A stretch of DNA of 64,000 nt from the NCBI RefSeq assembly GCF_019973735.1, contig NZ_AP024463.1, positions 1,922,001 to 1,986,000 on the forward strand, in the 5' to 3' direction. The notes under the pieces were generated by a model. That model saw nothing but the letters and a program-made list of their open reading frames with translations. It ran no database searches and was not told where the DNA came from. Below, one piece after another: positions 35,355 through 45,734 of this stretch. Numbering within the stretch: position 1 is the stretch's first letter; each line of letters opens with the position of its first letter. Source of the DNA: Arachnia rubra. Lineage in GTDB: Bacteria > Actinomycetota > Actinomycetes > Propionibacteriales > Propionibacteriaceae. Made by a program: the position numbers and the translations under genes.

Positions 35355-36218
35355 TCAGACCAGCACGGCAACGGGACGAGAGCCCTCTCCATCAGGCCGG
35401 TAGAGGGCGAGCAGAGCACCTTCCGGCGAGATGATCCCAGTCACCCCGGCTGGGACGGAAACATCCAGGCGACGCCCGAATCCCACGTCAGCAGCCCTGC
35501 GAGAATCCACCGTGACGCACGGGAAACTGCGCCTGGCCGCTTCGGCCATCGGCATGAGTCCCGGAGGCTCCTCCCCCAGCGTTACAGCCTCTGACAGGTC
35601 ATAACCGCCGATGCGCACACGCCGGAGCGAGACCAGATGCCCACCGACGCCGAGGCTCTTCCCCAGGTCCCGGGCGATAGCACGTACGTAGGTGCCAGAG
35701 GAGCACTCCACATCGATGCCGACGTCGAGAACCCCGTCTCCGGGGCAGCAGGACACCACCTCCAGGCGGGAGACCTCCACCTCACGCGCATTGAGGTTCA
35801 CCTCGGTTCCCTGCCGCACCAGGTCATAGGCACGCTTACCGCCCACCTTGATGGCCGAGACTGCCGATGGCACCTGCCAGATCTTGCCGCGCAGAGCAGC
35901 GAGTGCCGACTCCAGCGCCGTTGTATCCAGGCCGGAGGCATCTGCCACCGCGACGACTTCGCCGTCCGCATCATCCGTCGTGGAGCTCTGTCCGAGGCGC
36001 ACCGTGGCCAGGTATCGCTTGTCGTGGAGAGCGAGGTGCCCGAGCAGCCGAGTCGCCCGGTTCACCCCAAGGATCAGCACCCCGGTGGCCATGGGATCCA
36101 GCGTGCCCGCATGCCCGACTTTCCTGGTGCCAAGCAGTCGGCGGAGGCGCCCCACCACATGGTGGGAGGTCACCCCCGCCGGCTTATCGATGATGACGAT
36201 GCCGGATTCGGCGCTCAC
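35355..36218 (-). CDS. truB: tRNA pseudouridine-55 synthase TruB
   Basis: TruB makes pseudouridine 55 in the T loop of tRNA. The 287-residue protein has [22 protein letters not shown], the catalytic [17 protein letters not shown] with the active-site aspartate, the [10 protein letters not shown] segment and [19 protein letters not shown]. The GTG start overlaps the rbfA stop (GTGA). Located in the canonical rbfA-truB order. Confidence 0.96.
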   Translation of the reverse strand: MSAESGIVIIDKPAGVTSHHVVGRLRRLLGTRKVGHAGTLDPMATGVLILGVNRATRLLGHLALHDKRYLATVRLGQSSTTDDADGEVVAVADASGLDTTALESALAALRGKIWQVPSAVSAIKVGGKRAYDLVRQGTEVNLNAREVEVSRLEVVSCCPGDGVLDVGIDVECSSGTYVRAIARDLGKSLGVGGHLVSLRRVRIGGYDLSEAVTLGEEPPGLMPMAEAARRSFPCVTVDSRRAADVGFGRRLDVSVPAGVTGIISPEGALLALYRPDGEGSRPVAVLV

Positions 36219-36646
36219 TCGTCCTCGTCGAGACGTGGTTTCCGGTAGGGATCAGGCTCACCCGCAAAGGACTTCCCCACGGCCCGGGCCGCGGCCTCAG
36301 CATCCTGAGCCTGTGCCCTGGCGAGAAGATCCTCGATGTTGCGAGCTGACTCCGGAGTGGCGTCCAGTACGAAGGCAAGCGTTGGGGTGTGCCGCAGCTT
36401 CAGCTGCGACCCCACCGCAGTGCGCAACATACCTGTGGCCGATGCGAGAGCCGCCGCCGTCCCCGCCCTGGCTGAGTCATCACCCATCACCGTGTAGAAG
36501 ACGGTGGCTTCCCTGTTGTCGCCGGTCAACCGCACATCAGTCACGGTGATGAACCCCAGTCTGGGGTCCTTGACCCGCCGCTCCAGGGCGGTGGCGAGAA
36601 TCACCTTGATCTGATCGGCCAGTTTGGCATTCCTAGGATTGGGCAT
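36215..36646 (-). CDS. rbfA: Ribosome-binding factor A
   Basis: RbfA helps mature the 30S subunit, especially during cold. The 143-residue protein begins [53 protein letters not shown], which is the KH-like RbfA fold, and has [22 protein letters not shown]. It is 14 bases after infB and overlaps truB. Confidence 0.95.
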   Translation of the reverse strand: MPNPRNAKLADQIKVILATALERRVKDPRLGFITVTDVRLTGDNREATVFYTVMGDDSARAGTAAALASATGMLRTAVGSQLKLRHTPTLAFVLDATPESARNIEDLLARAQAQDAEAAARAVGKSFAGEPDPYRKPRLDEDE

Positions 36647-36660
36647 CTTGTCACCTCCGG

Positions 36661-39501
36661 TCAGGACCGCTCGCGTTCGACCATCTCGAAGGTCTCGATG
36701 ACATCGCCGATACGGATATCACCGTAGTTGCCCAGCGTCATGCCGCATTCGAAGCCCTCACGAACCTCAGTGACATCGTCCTTTTCCCGTCGCAGGGATG
36801 CGATGGAGGTCTCCGCCACCACGACTCCGTCACGCAGCAACCGGGCTCTCTGGTTCCGCTTGATGGAACCATCGATGATCATGCAGCCCGCGATGTTGCC
36901 GAACTTGGAGGAGCGGAAGATTTCGCGAATCTCGGCTTGGCCACGAACCTCCTCGGCGAAGATCGGCTTAAGCATACCCTTCAGGGCAGCCTCGATCTCG
37001 TCGATGGCGGCGTAGATGACCGAGTGGTAGCGGATATCCACGTTCTCGCGGTCGGCGAGTTGAGCGGCATGAGCTGTGGCGCGGACATTGAAGCCGATGA
37101 TGACGGCCTTCGACGCGGCGGCCAGCGAGACGTTGGTCTCGGTGATGGCGCCGACACCACGATCGATGACGCGCAGGCTGACCTCGTCGCCGACATCGAT
37201 CTGCGACAGCGCATCCTCCAGGGCCTCGACGGAGCCAGCCCCATCGCCCTTGAGGATGAGCAGGAGCTCTTGGGCCTCGCCCTTCTGCAGCTCATCGAAC
37301 AGCTGGTCGAGAGTCTTGCGGCGACTCGTCTTCGCCTGCTGGGCAGCACGCATGCGCGCCTCACGCTTGTCGGCGATCTGACGGGCCTTCCGGTCATCCT
37401 CGACGACCAGGAAGTTGTCGCCGGCACCAGGCACCGCGGTCAACCCCAGCACCTGCACGGGCATCGACGGCAGGGCCTCGGTGACGTTGTCGCCCTGATC
37501 ATTGATGAGGGCACGCACCCGGCCATGCGCTGAACCGGCGACGATGGAATCACCGATGCGGAGCGTGCCGCGATGCACCAGAACCGTCGCAACCGGGCCG
37601 CGCCCTTTGTCGAGGTGAGCTTCGATGGCAACGCCCTGGGCAGGCATGTCCGGATTGGCCCGCAGGTCGAGCGCAGCATCAGCGGTCAGCACGATGGCTT
37701 CGAGAAGACTCTCCAGCCCATCACCGGTCACGGCAGAGACATCGACGAACTGGGTCTCGCCGCCATACTCCTCAGGCACCAGGCCGAACTCAGACAGTTG
37801 CCCACGGACTCGCGCCGGATCTGCTGCGGGCTTGTCGATCTTGTTGACGGCAACCACGATGGGCACATCCGCGGCCTTGGCGTGGTTCAACGCCTCGATG
37901 GTCTGAGGCATCACACCGTCATCGGCGGCAACCACCAGCACCGCGATATCCGTCGACTTGGCACCACGGGCACGCATGGCCGTAAACGCCTCGTGGCCGG
38001 GGGTATCGATGAAGGTGATAGCACGCTCTTCGCCGTCCACCTCGGTCTCAACCTGATAGGCGCCGATAGCCTGCGTGATGCCACCGGCCTCCCCCGCCAC
38101 CACGTTGGTGTGCCGCAGAGCATCGAGGAGTTTCGTCTTGCCGTGATCGACATGCCCCATGACGGTGACCACGGGCGGTCGGGGCCGCAGGTCCTCCTCA
38201 CCACCGATGTTCTCCCCGAACTCCAGGTCAAAGGATTCGAGCAACTCGCGATCCTCGTCCTCGGGGGAAACCACCTCGATGTTGTAGTCCAGCTCGGCGC
38301 CCAGCACCTCGAGCGTGTCATCAGCCACTGACTGCGTGGCGGTGACCATCTCGCCCAGGTGGAACAGCACTTGCACCAGGGATGCGGGTTCGACTCCGAT
38401 CTTCTCGGCGAGGTCGGTCAGGGAGGCACCCCGGCGAAGCCGCACGGTCTGCCCGTCCCCCTTGCGGAGCCGTACGCCACCGATGGTGGGGGCCTCCATC
38501 TGGTCGAATTCCTGCCTGCGCTGCTTCTTGGACTTGCGCCCGCGCCGGCCGCCCGCACCACCACGGCCGAAGGCACCTTGAGTACCGCCGCCGCGGCCGC
38601 GGCCACCACCGCGGCCACCACCTGGCCCGCCCATCGGTGGCCCACCGAAACCGCCGCTGCCGGGCCGTCCCTGCGAGCTGGGACGGCCACGTCCTGAACC
38701 GCCGGAACGGCCTGGAGCCGACCCGCGGACAGCGGTCTGGCCAAGCGTGGAGTTCTGGGTCTTGGGCATCATCGCGGGATTGGGGCGGGGCAAACCTCCT
38801 GTCCCTCCCGGACGTGGCATCCGCTGGTCACCGCCCTGGCGAGAACCCGGATCACGCCGCTGCGCTCCAGGACGCCCGACGCCCATTCCCTGGGAGGCCG
38901 CGAACGGGTTGTTGCCAGGACGCGGCGAACCGGGACGCCGGGACGACGAGGACCCCTGCCCGCCTGAGCCTCCGGGACGCGGACCTGGCCGAGCCCCCGA
39001 GCGCGAGGCGGAGCCATCCGCCCCTTTGGAGGCGGACTTCGCTCCGCCAGGACGCGGGGCGCCGGGGCGCGGAGACCCACCCGGACGTGGGGCGGCCGGC
39101 TTGGGTGCCGAGGCTCCGGGACGAGGTGCGCCGGGTTTGGGAGCCGGGCGACCAGGCGAGGGCTTGGGTGCGGGACGCGCAGGTTCGGACGGCACCGCTG
39201 ATGACGGGGTTGGGGCCCCGGGGGTCACGACGGGTTTCGCCGCGGCGGGAGCAGACGGCGCCTGCCCCTTTGCGGCGGGACGCGGCGCTGGTTTGGCTGC
39301 TGGGGGTTTCGGGGCTGCGGGTTTGGCAGCCGGAGCCTCAGTTTTGGGCGCGAACGCTTCGCGCACCTTGCGCACCACTGGCGCTTCAAGGGTGGACGAG
39401 GCGCTGGAAACGTACTCGCCCATGTCGGTGAGCTTCTTCAAAAGCTCCTTGCTTGTGATCCCGATCTCTTTGGCGATCTCGTGGACGCGGGGCTTGGCCA
39501 C
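36661..39501 (-). CDS. infB: Translation initiation factor IF-2
   Basis: IF-2 brings initiator tRNA to the 30S subunit. The GTG at 39499-39501 preceded by AAGGAG gives [24 protein letters not shown], the normal N-terminal domain. About residues 50-330 form an Ala/Pro/Gly/Arg-rich linker, then come a second N domain, the GTPase with [32 protein letters not shown] and NKIDKPAA, and domains II to IV. About 946 residues; long low-complexity linkers are usual in actinobacteria. Confidence 0.97.
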   Translation of the reverse strand: MAKPRVHEIAKEIGITSKELLKKLTDMGEYVSSASSTLEAPVVRKVREAFAPKTEAPAAKPAAPKPPAAKPAPRPAAKGQAPSAPAAAKPVVTPGAPTPSSAVPSEPARPAPKPSPGRPAPKPGAPRPGASAPKPAAPRPGGSPRPGAPRPGGAKSASKGADGSASRSGARPGPRPGGSGGQGSSSSRRPGSPRPGNNPFAASQGMGVGRPGAQRRDPGSRQGGDQRMPRPGGTGGLPRPNPAMMPKTQNSTLGQTAVRGSAPGRSGGSGRGRPSSQGRPGSGGFGGPPMGGPGGGRGGGRGRGGGTQGAFGRGGAGGRRGRKSKKQRRQEFDQMEAPTIGGVRLRKGDGQTVRLRRGASLTDLAEKIGVEPASLVQVLFHLGEMVTATQSVADDTLEVLGAELDYNIEVVSPEDEDRELLESFDLEFGENIGGEEDLRPRPPVVTVMGHVDHGKTKLLDALRHTNVVAGEAGGITQAIGAYQVETEVDGEERAITFIDTPGHEAFTAMRARGAKSTDIAVLVVAADDGVMPQTIEALNHAKAADVPIVVAVNKIDKPAADPARVRGQLSEFGLVPEEYGGETQFVDVSAVTGDGLESLLEAIVLTADAALDLRANPDMPAQGVAIEAHLDKGRGPVATVLVHRGTLRIGDSIVAGSAHGRVRALINDQGDNVTEALPSMPVQVLGLTAVPGAGDNFLVVEDDRKARQIADKREARMRAAQQAKTSRRKTLDQLFDELQKGEAQELLLILKGDGAGSVEALEDALSQIDVGDEVSLRVIDRGVGAITETNVSLAAASKAVIIGFNVRATAHAAQLADRENVDIRYHSVIYAAIDEIEAALKGMLKPIFAEEVRGQAEIREIFRSSKFGNIAGCMIIDGSIKRNQRARLLRDGVVVAETSIASLRREKDDVTEVREGFECGMTLGNYGDIRIGDVIETFEMVERERS

Positions 39502-39717
39502 TACTCTCCTTCGACAGGGCCGCCGACGCACGCGCGCACCATTGGCCCACTAGCTGGTTGACTGGGTCATCTCATGTACTCATCGAGTGGTCATGAGCGT
39601 TAACTCACTTTCTGCGGGACACGGCCTACAAGGCCGCGCATCAGGATACAGCCCTGTGAACACACGAGGGCCAACGAGGATTCTACCGCGCCCGCCACCT
39701 TAGATGCCAACCGGATC
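39502..39717. other. infB leader region
   Basis: About 215 bases between ylxR and infB. It has a small perfect hairpin, CGGCCT-ACA-AGGCCG (39623-39637), and a GCCCT/AGGGC inverted repeat shortly after. It may be part of an infB leader; I see no gene in it. Confidence 0.35.
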
Positions 39718-39954
39718 CTACGGCGTCAACAACATGCGCACAGCATCCGTCAACGCGGCTCCCGGGCCAAAGATGCGACGGAAGGCCTGGCGTTTCTCCG
39801 CAGCCGCCAAGCATCCCGCATGCAGGTAGGCGCCACGCCCGGGCAGGCGAGGCCTGGTGGCATCAACGATCTCATCCCCGGCGCGCACCAACCGCACCAT
39901 GCTGGATTGATGGTCGCGGCCTCGGCATCCGATGCAGGTACGTTCGGGTTCCAT
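39718..39954 (-). CDS. ylxR: YlxR family nucleic-acid-binding protein
   Basis: A 78-residue basic protein of the YlxR (DUF448) family, usually encoded between nusA and infB and reported to bind RNA or regulate transcription. It starts with MEPERTCIGCRGRDHQSSMVRLVRA, containing the CxGC motif, and has the family's GRGAYLHAGCLAAAEKRQAFRRIF. Here it is separated from nusA by an inserted gene on the opposite strand. Confidence 0.92.
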   Translation of the reverse strand: MEPERTCIGCRGRDHQSSMVRLVRAGDEIVDATRPRLPGRGAYLHAGCLAAAEKRQAFRRIFGPGAALTDAVRMLLTP

Positions 39955-40103
39955 ACGCTCAAGGGTTCCACATCTTTATTTTTATTAGGACTCCACACTT
40001 TTTCTCAGAGACCCCGAGGTTGCACCACAGTCTTCTGACAGCTTGGGCCCTGAACCTTATCTCAGGTGGCCGGATGAACCGGCCGGGAAAGGAAATCAGG
40101 ACA

Positions 40104-40751
40104 ATGAAAAAGATTGTCATCGGGGGTGCTGCCGTCCTCGCCACCGCAGGTGTGGGGCTGGGCCTGAGTCAGTTGGCCAACGCGGACTCGGCCTCTCCAG
40201 ACCCGACCGAGAGCTCCAGTGTCTCCGTCGCGACGGGGCAGGCAACCGCTCAGCAGGGCGGTGGAGTCGTGGGAGGCCAGCCAGGTGGACCGGATGGAGG
40301 GATGGGCCTGCGCGGCGTCGAGACTGCCGCACTCGCCCAGAAACTCGGCGTGGAGGAATCGAGGCTGCAGCAGGCGATCGAGACCGTCCGGCAGTCTCAG
40401 GCCCCGGCTGGCAAACCTGGCCGAGGAACTTCCTCCGGCAAGACGACAGACGGCAGCCAGAGCCAGCAGCCTGGCCAGGGGGACAACTCCGATCAGCCTC
40501 CTGCTGGACCCTCGGGTAATCCGGGGGACATGGATTCGGACTTCGCCAAGGCTCTCGCCCAGGCTCTGGGACTCGATGAGTCGAAGGTGACCAGTGCCAT
40601 TGAAGAGGTCAAAACGGAGGCCGACAAGAAAGTCCTCGACCAGGCAGTCGCCGACGGCAAACTCACCCAGGAGGAGGCAGATGCTGTCGCGAAGGCCTCG
40701 TCCGCGGGCATCGCCGAGGTCCGGGGAACCGGCGGCCACGGTCCCCGCTGA
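40104..40751 (+). CDS. Secreted helical-repeat protein, function unknown
   Basis: A 215-residue exported protein: signal/anchor segment MKKIVIGGAAVLATAGVGLGLSQLANA, then a Ser/Gln/Gly-rich stretch and two related helical motifs, TAALAQKLGVEESRLQQAIETV and FAKALAQALGLDESKVTSAIEEV, followed by DQAVADGKLTQEEADAVAKA. The ATG at 40104 was chosen from the signal peptide, with a purine-rich GGAAAGGAAATCAGG upstream. Similar LGV-xES-xxxxAI-xxV motifs recur in actinobacterial secreted hypotheticals, from memory. It lies on the plus strand between ylxR and nusA, which normally abut. Confidence 0.8.
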   Translation: MKKIVIGGAAVLATAGVGLGLSQLANADSASPDPTESSSVSVATGQATAQQGGGVVGGQPGGPDGGMGLRGVETAALAQKLGVEESRLQQAIETVRQSQAPAGKPGRGTSSGKTTDGSQSQQPGQGDNSDQPPAGPSGNPGDMDSDFAKALAQALGLDESKVTSAIEEVKTEADKKVLDQAVADGKLTQEEADAVAKASSAGIAEVRGTGGHGPR

Positions 40752-40880
40752 AAGCTCCCGCCGATGGGCACGACGGCGAGACGAGCGCCGACCAGGTGCT
40801 AAGTTGGCACGGCCAGAGGCCTGCCTGGACGCCTCGGCTCAGCCCGGTCCCTCTGCCGATGGGACCTCCGGGACAGTGGC

Positions 40881-41849
40881 TCAGGAATTCACGTCGGGCT
40901 GGATGTCGATTCGCCAGCCCGTGAGCCGGGCCGCCAGCCGCGCGTTCTGCCCCTCGCGCCCGATTGCCAGTGAGAGCTGGTAGTCGGGCACGACGGCGCG
41001 GCAGGCATGTGCAGCCTCATCGACCACTGTGACCGAGAGCACCTTCGCAGGTGATAGAGCCGCTGCGACGAACCGTCTGGGATCCTCCGACCAGTCGACG
41101 ATGTCGATTTTCTCGTCGTTGAGTTCGTTGGTGACCGCCCGGACCCGTTGCCCCATGGGACCAATGCACGCTCCCTTGGCGGAGACGTCGGGATTCTTGC
41201 TGTCTACCGCGATCTTGGAACGGTGTCCCGCCTCGCGTGCCACCTCCTTGATCTCAACCACGCCCTGCGCGATCTCCGGGACCTCCAAGGCGAACAGTTT
41301 GCGCACCAGGTTCGGATGGGTGCGCGAGACCACGACCTGCGGCCCCCGGAGCTCCCGCCTGACCGACACCACATACACCTTCAGGCGCTTCCCGTGGGAG
41401 TAGTCCTCCCCTGGGACCTGCTCGGCCAGCGGCATGATGGCTTCGAGAGAGCCGAGGTCCACCCGGACAGCGCGAGAGTCACGATCTGCCTGGATCACCC
41501 CCGTGAGGATGTCACCCTCGGTGCCTGAGAAGTGCCCGTACTTCTGATCGTCCTCAGCCTCCCGGATACGCTGGAAGATGACCTGTCGGGCAGTCGAGGC
41601 AGCCACTCTCCCGAAATCGTCAGGGGTGTCATCGTAGTAGCCGATCACGTTGTCGTCGTCATCAAACTCCGGGGCCAGGACGGCGACCCTGCCGGTCTTG
41701 CGATCAATCTCGACTTTCACCCCCCGCAGGGGATTGTCGGTTTTCTGATAAGCGTTGAGCAGAGCGTCCTCAAGGGTCTTGATAAGGTAATCCATCGAGA
41801 TGTCCTTGTCGCGCTCGATGGCCCGTAGAGCTGCCAGATCGATGTCCAT
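40881..41849 (-). CDS. nusA: Transcription termination/antitermination factor NusA
   Basis: NusA modulates pausing, termination and antitermination. The 322-residue protein has the RNA-polymerase-binding N domain ([27 protein letters not shown]), S1 domain ([37 protein letters not shown]), and two KH domains ([24 protein letters not shown] and the [23 protein letters not shown] end). Length fits the short actinobacterial form without C-terminal repeats. One base separates it from rimP. Confidence 0.97.
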   Translation of the reverse strand: MDIDLAALRAIERDKDISMDYLIKTLEDALLNAYQKTDNPLRGVKVEIDRKTGRVAVLAPEFDDDDNVIGYYDDTPDDFGRVAASTARQVIFQRIREAEDDQKYGHFSGTEGDILTGVIQADRDSRAVRVDLGSLEAIMPLAEQVPGEDYSHGKRLKVYVVSVRRELRGPQVVVSRTHPNLVRKLFALEVPEIAQGVVEIKEVAREAGHRSKIAVDSKNPDVSAKGACIGPMGQRVRAVTNELNDEKIDIVDWSEDPRRFVAAALSPAKVLSVTVVDEAAHACRAVVPDYQLSLAIGREGQNARLAARLTGWRIDIQPDVNS

Positions 41850-41850
41850 T

Positions 41851-42357
41851 TCAGGCTTCCTCCTCGTTGCCAGCCTCTTCGCCCTGCGAGGCGAATTCCT
41901 TCGGGGGATTGAGCTCCACCTGCACCTGCGCCTTACGCACCTGGTCGAACGGCACCTTGCGGACCACGCCGTTCACCTCTATTTCAACACCGGTGTCACC
42001 CACCCGGATGATGCGCCCGGTGATCTGCTCTTCCGCAAGGCGGAGACGGACAAGCCGGCCACGGTTGCGCCGGTAGTGCCTGACATCCGTGAGAGGTTTC
42101 CCAACGCCGCGGCTGGTCACCTCCAGCGTGTAGGGGGCGTTGCCGACCGCCGCTGAGGCATCGAGCGCCGCCGAGATACGCGCCGATGCTGCAGAGATAT
42201 CGTCCAACACCGGGCCACGTCCCCTCGGACCGTCACCATCGACGGTGATACGCAGTAAACGTCGTTTGCCGATTGGGGTCACTTCGAGGCTGTCCAACTC
42301 CAGCCCGGCTTCTGCCAGGATGGGCTCGACGAGCATCGCGAGCTGTTGTTCTTGCAT
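41851..42357 (-). CDS. rimP: Ribosome maturation factor RimP
   Basis: RimP assists 30S assembly. The ATG at 42355-42357 has GGAG five bases before it and gives [26 protein letters not shown]. Family motifs are [59 protein letters not shown], and an acidic C terminus. 168 residues. It precedes nusA. Confidence 0.95.
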   Translation of the reverse strand: MQEQQLAMLVEPILAEAGLELDSLEVTPIGKRRLLRITVDGDGPRGRGPVLDDISAASARISAALDASAAVGNAPYTLEVTSRGVGKPLTDVRHYRRNRGRLVRLRLAEEQITGRIIRVGDTGVEIEVNGVVRKVPFDQVRKAQVQVELNPPKEFASQGEEAGNEEEA

Positions 42358-42429
42358 GAAGTCTCCGAATTCGGTTGTGGGCTCGGTTGTGACAGCAATC
42401 CTACGTTGGATGGAGGCTAGACTTCGGGC

Positions 42430-43323
42430 ATGCCTCTGACCCGCCGTCATGTGCTCGCCGGGATGGGAGCCCTGGTAGTGACCTCCTGCGCCCCTGGGCC
42501 TGAGGTCAATGAGCCTTCGGCCGAAACTCCCAAGCCGACCCAGGCCCCGGGCGTGTCGGCACTTTCCACAGCTGTCTCAGAGCTATCGAGGGCGATCACG
42601 CTGCAGGAAGACCCGTGGCGTTCCGCCGCCCTGGCGCAGGCAGGCGCCTGGCAGGCGCGGCTGCTGGCCGCCGACCCTCTAACGGGGGGAGAAGCGATTT
42701 TCCCAGAGTCCTCCCCCTCACCCTCCCCGTCTGCTGGTTCCAGCGTGACGCCTGCCGTACAGCTGGTGTCAGAGGCAGCCACGGAGGCGCTCAGCGGCAC
42801 CGAGGATCAGCCCATGAGGCTGTTCCACCTGTCCATTCTCCTGGGGGTAACAGGTTTGGCAGACCTGAACTCGCTCCCGGCTGAAACGACGGATGAGCCC
42901 ACTCGATACCCGGCTGTGGCGGCCGATGCGGCGCTCGGAGTGGCGCTCAGCCATGTGTGGACATTACTACAGGCGATTGAGAAGGGGCTGGGGGTCATCC
43001 CCGCAAAGGATCCGGAACACGAGGCACTGCTGGCGAGGCACACCGGCCTCAAGGGGCTCCGCGACCGGCTGATAGCAGCGCTGGGCGCCAACCGGCCCAG
43101 GCAGGATGGCCATTACGATGTGCCCGCAGTCACCGACACAGCCAGCGTCAGGGCAGCCCGGGCGGAGCTGGAGTTGAGACTCCTGGACGGCTTGGCGGGG
43201 GTGGTGGCCGCAACCGGTACAACCGGTGAGGAGGACTGGCTCGCCGACGCGACCGCTCAGGTAGTCCAGGTCCAGGGACAGGGTGGGCGGCTGCCCCGCT
43301 GGCCCGGCTGGGTGAAGTCCTGA
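42430..43323 (+). CDS. DUF4439-type ferritin-like lipoprotein
   Basis: A 297-residue exported protein. The N terminus MPLTRRHVLAGMGALVVTSC has a twin-arginine-like RRHVL and a lipobox-type cysteine, so it should be an anchored lipoprotein. After a Thr/Pro/Ser linker comes a mostly helical region; the C-terminal 140 residues (AAVAADAALGVALSHVWTLLQAIEK and ARAELELRLLDGL) match the DUF4439 ferritin-like domain known from genes between proS and rimP in actinobacteria. It is divergent from rimP. Function unknown. Confidence 0.75.
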   Translation: MPLTRRHVLAGMGALVVTSCAPGPEVNEPSAETPKPTQAPGVSALSTAVSELSRAITLQEDPWRSAALAQAGAWQARLLAADPLTGGEAIFPESSPSPSPSAGSSVTPAVQLVSEAATEALSGTEDQPMRLFHLSILLGVTGLADLNSLPAETTDEPTRYPAVAADAALGVALSHVWTLLQAIEKGLGVIPAKDPEHEALLARHTGLKGLRDRLIAALGANRPRQDGHYDVPAVTDTASVRAARAELELRLLDGLAGVVAATGTTGEEDWLADATAQVVQVQGQGGRLPRWPGWVKS

Positions 43324-43337
43324 ACGGCTGAGGCTAG

Positions 43338-43991
43338 TCAGACTAGCCTGAGTTGTTGTGCCCGTACCGCCGTGGACACACGCGACGAGGTACCCAGTTT
43401 CGACGACAGCCGTGAAAGACGAGACTTCACCGTCGACTCGGCGATGAGAAGCTCCGCGGCGATCTCCGGATTCGTCCTTCCCCGGGCCACCAGGGAGAGC
43501 ACGTCCTTCTCACCGCTGCTCAGGCTCGCCTGCACGGAAAGGCTTTCACCGGATGGGAATAGGTCTTGGATGATCTCTCCGGAGAGCACTTTCACACCGG
43601 CGGCGATGCAGCGAATGCTCTGGGTAATTTCCTCAGAGTCAGCATTCTTCAGTAAGAATCCTCCAGCCCCCAGGCCCATGGTCATTCTTATCGTCTCATC
43701 ATCCGCGGATGAGCCGAGCACAAGGACATCGACACCTGGAAACTCCTGCAGCATTCCAGTCATCCCCGATAGCACATCTGCAGCAGGGATTCCTATACCC
43801 ATGAGAACGACATCGATAGGTTCGCGCCTTAAGATGTCAAAAGCCTCTGAGCAGCTCTGCATTGCCGCCCGAACAGTGATTCCCTGAGCTTCAGAGAGCA
43901 TGCGGGAAAGCGTTTTACGTACAAAGAGGTCGCTATCGATGATAAGGACGCTCAGAGGCCTGTAAATATCAGCCCCAGGTCTTGATCCCAT
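43338..43991 (-). CDS. Orphan LuxR-type response regulator with degenerate receiver
   Basis: A 217-residue regulator with a receiver-like N-terminal domain and a LuxR helix-turn-helix (SLSSGEKDVLSLVARGRTNPEIAAELLIAESTVKSRLSRLSSKLG, about 155-205). The acidic pair D19/D21 and K115 are kept, but the phospho-acceptor position in VVLMGIGIPAAD is G65 instead of Asp. No kinase gene is nearby. It faces a secreted-peptide locus across a 500-base AT-rich promoter region and probably acts without phosphorylation. No ribosome site precedes the ATG, so a leaderless message is possible. Confidence 0.88.
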   Translation of the reverse strand: MGSRPGADIYRPLSVLIIDSDLFVRKTLSRMLSEAQGITVRAAMQSCSEAFDILRREPIDVVLMGIGIPAADVLSGMTGMLQEFPGVDVLVLGSSADDETIRMTMGLGAGGFLLKNADSEEITQSIRCIAAGVKVLSGEIIQDLFPSGESLSVQASLSSGEKDVLSLVARGRTNPEIAAELLIAESTVKSRLSRLSSKLGTSSRVSTAVRAQQLRLV

Positions 43992-44507
43992 AGTAAATAT
44001 AACCCCATCACTTATTATGATTTATGATCGACGCCCCTACGCCATATATATTGCGCTGCTCGAAAAACCCGGCGTTCCCCCTGGATGAAGCCCCACCCCA
44101 AGCCTGGCCCTCAGGCGTCTTCTTTTCACTTAAGAAGTAACGGCACCATGCTAGAAAATCCCACCCTCGTGATCAAGACCTAGGCCTTGACTGGGCGCTG
44201 ACTAGGGCATACAGCATGAGTTTCATCTGGTGTGGCAGAATCGCACCAGCGCAGAGTGCTGACGATCACCTCAATGTCACCCAGCTTGGGGCTAGCTCCC
44301 CAAAAGATCGGACCTCGCAGGCAGCCGGGCGACATGAGCATGACCGATCGGGCATGCTGTAGGCCGAAGTCTAGCCGGATGGCCACACTGAATGGACGAG
44401 ACCACCCGATCGCATCTGGCATTCGGTACGACAGGCCATTGCACACACACCACAGATCCCATGACACTCAAGGAGACATACACAACCCACCTACATAAGG
44501 AGTTGAC
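43992..44507. other. Divergent promoter region of accessory island
   Basis: A 516-base region, AT-richer than its surroundings near 44000-44060, between the orphan regulator and the secreted-precursor gene. It should hold both promoters. A 95-codon minus-strand frame (44180-44467) shows no recognisable protein. I see no clear repeat or operator; the ribosome site of the downstream gene (ATAAGGAGTTGAC) is at the end. Confidence 0.4.
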
Positions 44508-45029
44508 ATGGCAAAGACGCACACACTCCGCCTTCGGGTCACGAAGGCAGCAGCCGGGACTCTGGCGGCAGCAACCCTGTTTGGCGCTCTGGGCATGAGC
44601 GCCGAGAGCGCCGCTGCAGCCCCCAGCGAGTCCACCGTCACGACCACCCCCACCAGCGAGGGGTTCGGCGGTCTCACCGCCTCCCAGTGGCAGGAGATCG
44701 CCGCAGCGGCTGAACGGGCCGGCGACCACGAAAGCGCCCAGGCCGCACGGAAAGTCGCAGAAGAATCAGCATCTGGCCAACTGAAAACTGGGACTCAATC
44801 AGATCCAGAAGTCCTCAAGACGATCGTCAAGAAGCTCATCAAAATAGCTCTGAAACAAGGGCGCCCTTTCCTACCCAAGCCGGTGCGAGATTGGGCCGAC
44901 AAGATTTATGATCTAATCGATTTCTTGGACACCTCAACCGAGCTAACGATTGCAACTTTCCTTATGCATAATGGGATACCAGCCGATGTGGCCCTGGATA
45001 TTGCACGGTGGATAGTACTATTCGCATAA
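44508..45029 (+). CDS. Secreted bacteriocin-like precursor
   Basis: A 173-residue exported precursor with AAGGAG seven bases before ATG. Residues 1-38 are a signal peptide (basic start, hydrophobic core, ending SAESAAAA). A Thr/Ser/Glu pro-region follows, then a C-terminal region of about 75 residues that has no cysteine: cationic amphipathic VLKTIVKKLIKIALKQGR, PFLPKPVRDWADKIYDLIDFLD and a hydrophobic end NGIPADVALDIARWIVLFA. This layout resembles unmodified bacteriocins with a C-terminal toxin helix. It is followed by two small four-helix membrane proteins that could give immunity. The antimicrobial role is inference. Confidence 0.72.
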   Translation: MAKTHTLRLRVTKAAAGTLAAATLFGALGMSAESAAAAPSESTVTTTPTSEGFGGLTASQWQEIAAAAERAGDHESAQAARKVAEESASGQLKTGTQSDPEVLKTIVKKLIKIALKQGRPFLPKPVRDWADKIYDLIDFLDTSTELTIATFLMHNGIPADVALDIARWIVLFA

Positions 45030-45047
45030 TCCGAGAGGAGCCAGAAC

Positions 45048-45524
45048 ATGCCATCTAGATCTAAAGATCAGCCCATAACACCTTGGGGCGCTTTTGCCAT
45101 GTTCTGGATCCTACTCGCCGCCATCGCTGCCTCCAGCATCCCCATGATGCTCGGGGTGGCAATCACAGCCCCCATACCCTGGCTTGGGGAGCTAAAGAGT
45201 TTCACACCTTGGCATATCTTTCATTTCTTATGGATGTATCCCATCCTCTGGTGCACAGGGGCAGTCTCAGAGCCAACAATAAAATACCTTTTCTCTGCCA
45301 ATCCAGATAGCAGGCTTGCCCAGTTCATTGACGATTCGATCAGCTGTCTGGCTATTGCCTTCATGTATTACATAGTCTTCTTCCAACACCCACTGGGAGC
45401 AATATTCGCTGCAATAATTTCATTCCTATTGATGAAAATCTATGTCGAATGGTCAGAAAAGCGTTCCCCACCAGACGAGTCAGAATCAGATGAGCCAGAA
45501 ACAACCGGAACTGGCGATAGCTAA
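45048..45524 (+). CDS. Small four-helix membrane protein, candidate immunity protein
   Basis: A 158-residue membrane protein 18 bases after the secreted precursor, with GAGAGGAGCC upstream. Four hydrophobic segments are visible (GAFAMFWILLAAIAASSIP, WHIFHFLWMYPILWC, CLAIAFMYYIVFF, LGAIFAAIISFLLM) and an acidic Glu/Asp/Ser/Pro tail. It has a clear paralogue 200 bases downstream. The pairing with a secreted cationic precursor suggests immunity; a transport role is the alternative. No family recognised. Confidence 0.75.
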   Translation: MPSRSKDQPITPWGAFAMFWILLAAIAASSIPMMLGVAITAPIPWLGELKSFTPWHIFHFLWMYPILWCTGAVSEPTIKYLFSANPDSRLAQFIDDSISCLAIAFMYYIVFFQHPLGAIFAAIISFLLMKIYVEWSEKRSPPDESESDEPETTGTGDS

Positions 45525-45734
45525 GCAAAGAAATTATTCACGAGCAGCTTTCATTTCGCCAGACATCCTCGCCACACCAGAGTTGCTTGTGAGCCCGAAT
45601 GATCTTCCAAGGTATTATAGCCCCCTTAAAACAAAACCTGCCGTCTTGAATGCACCAAGCCCCTGTCGCATGGATCTGAAAATCAGGGAAACATTTAGAT
45701 TTTGTTAAATGCGAGCTATAGGAACCAGAAAAGC
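45525..45734. other. Spacer between the two paralogous membrane-protein genes
   Basis: About 210 AT-rich bases. No convincing gene; a frame at 45442-45708 overlaps the preceding gene out of phase and looks spurious. The last 30 bases (GGAACCAGAAAAGC before ATG) resemble the leader of the first copy, so the duplication may have included part of the leader. Confidence 0.4.

Noticed and set aside
38382..39431. Plus-strand frame of 349 codons opposite infB linker
   Set aside because: Arises from the Gly/Pro/Ala-rich repeat of the IF-2 linker; low complexity.
44180..44467. 95-codon minus-strand frame in the promoter region of the accessory island
   Set aside because: No ribosome site, no recognisable protein and it fills a region that must contain promoters.
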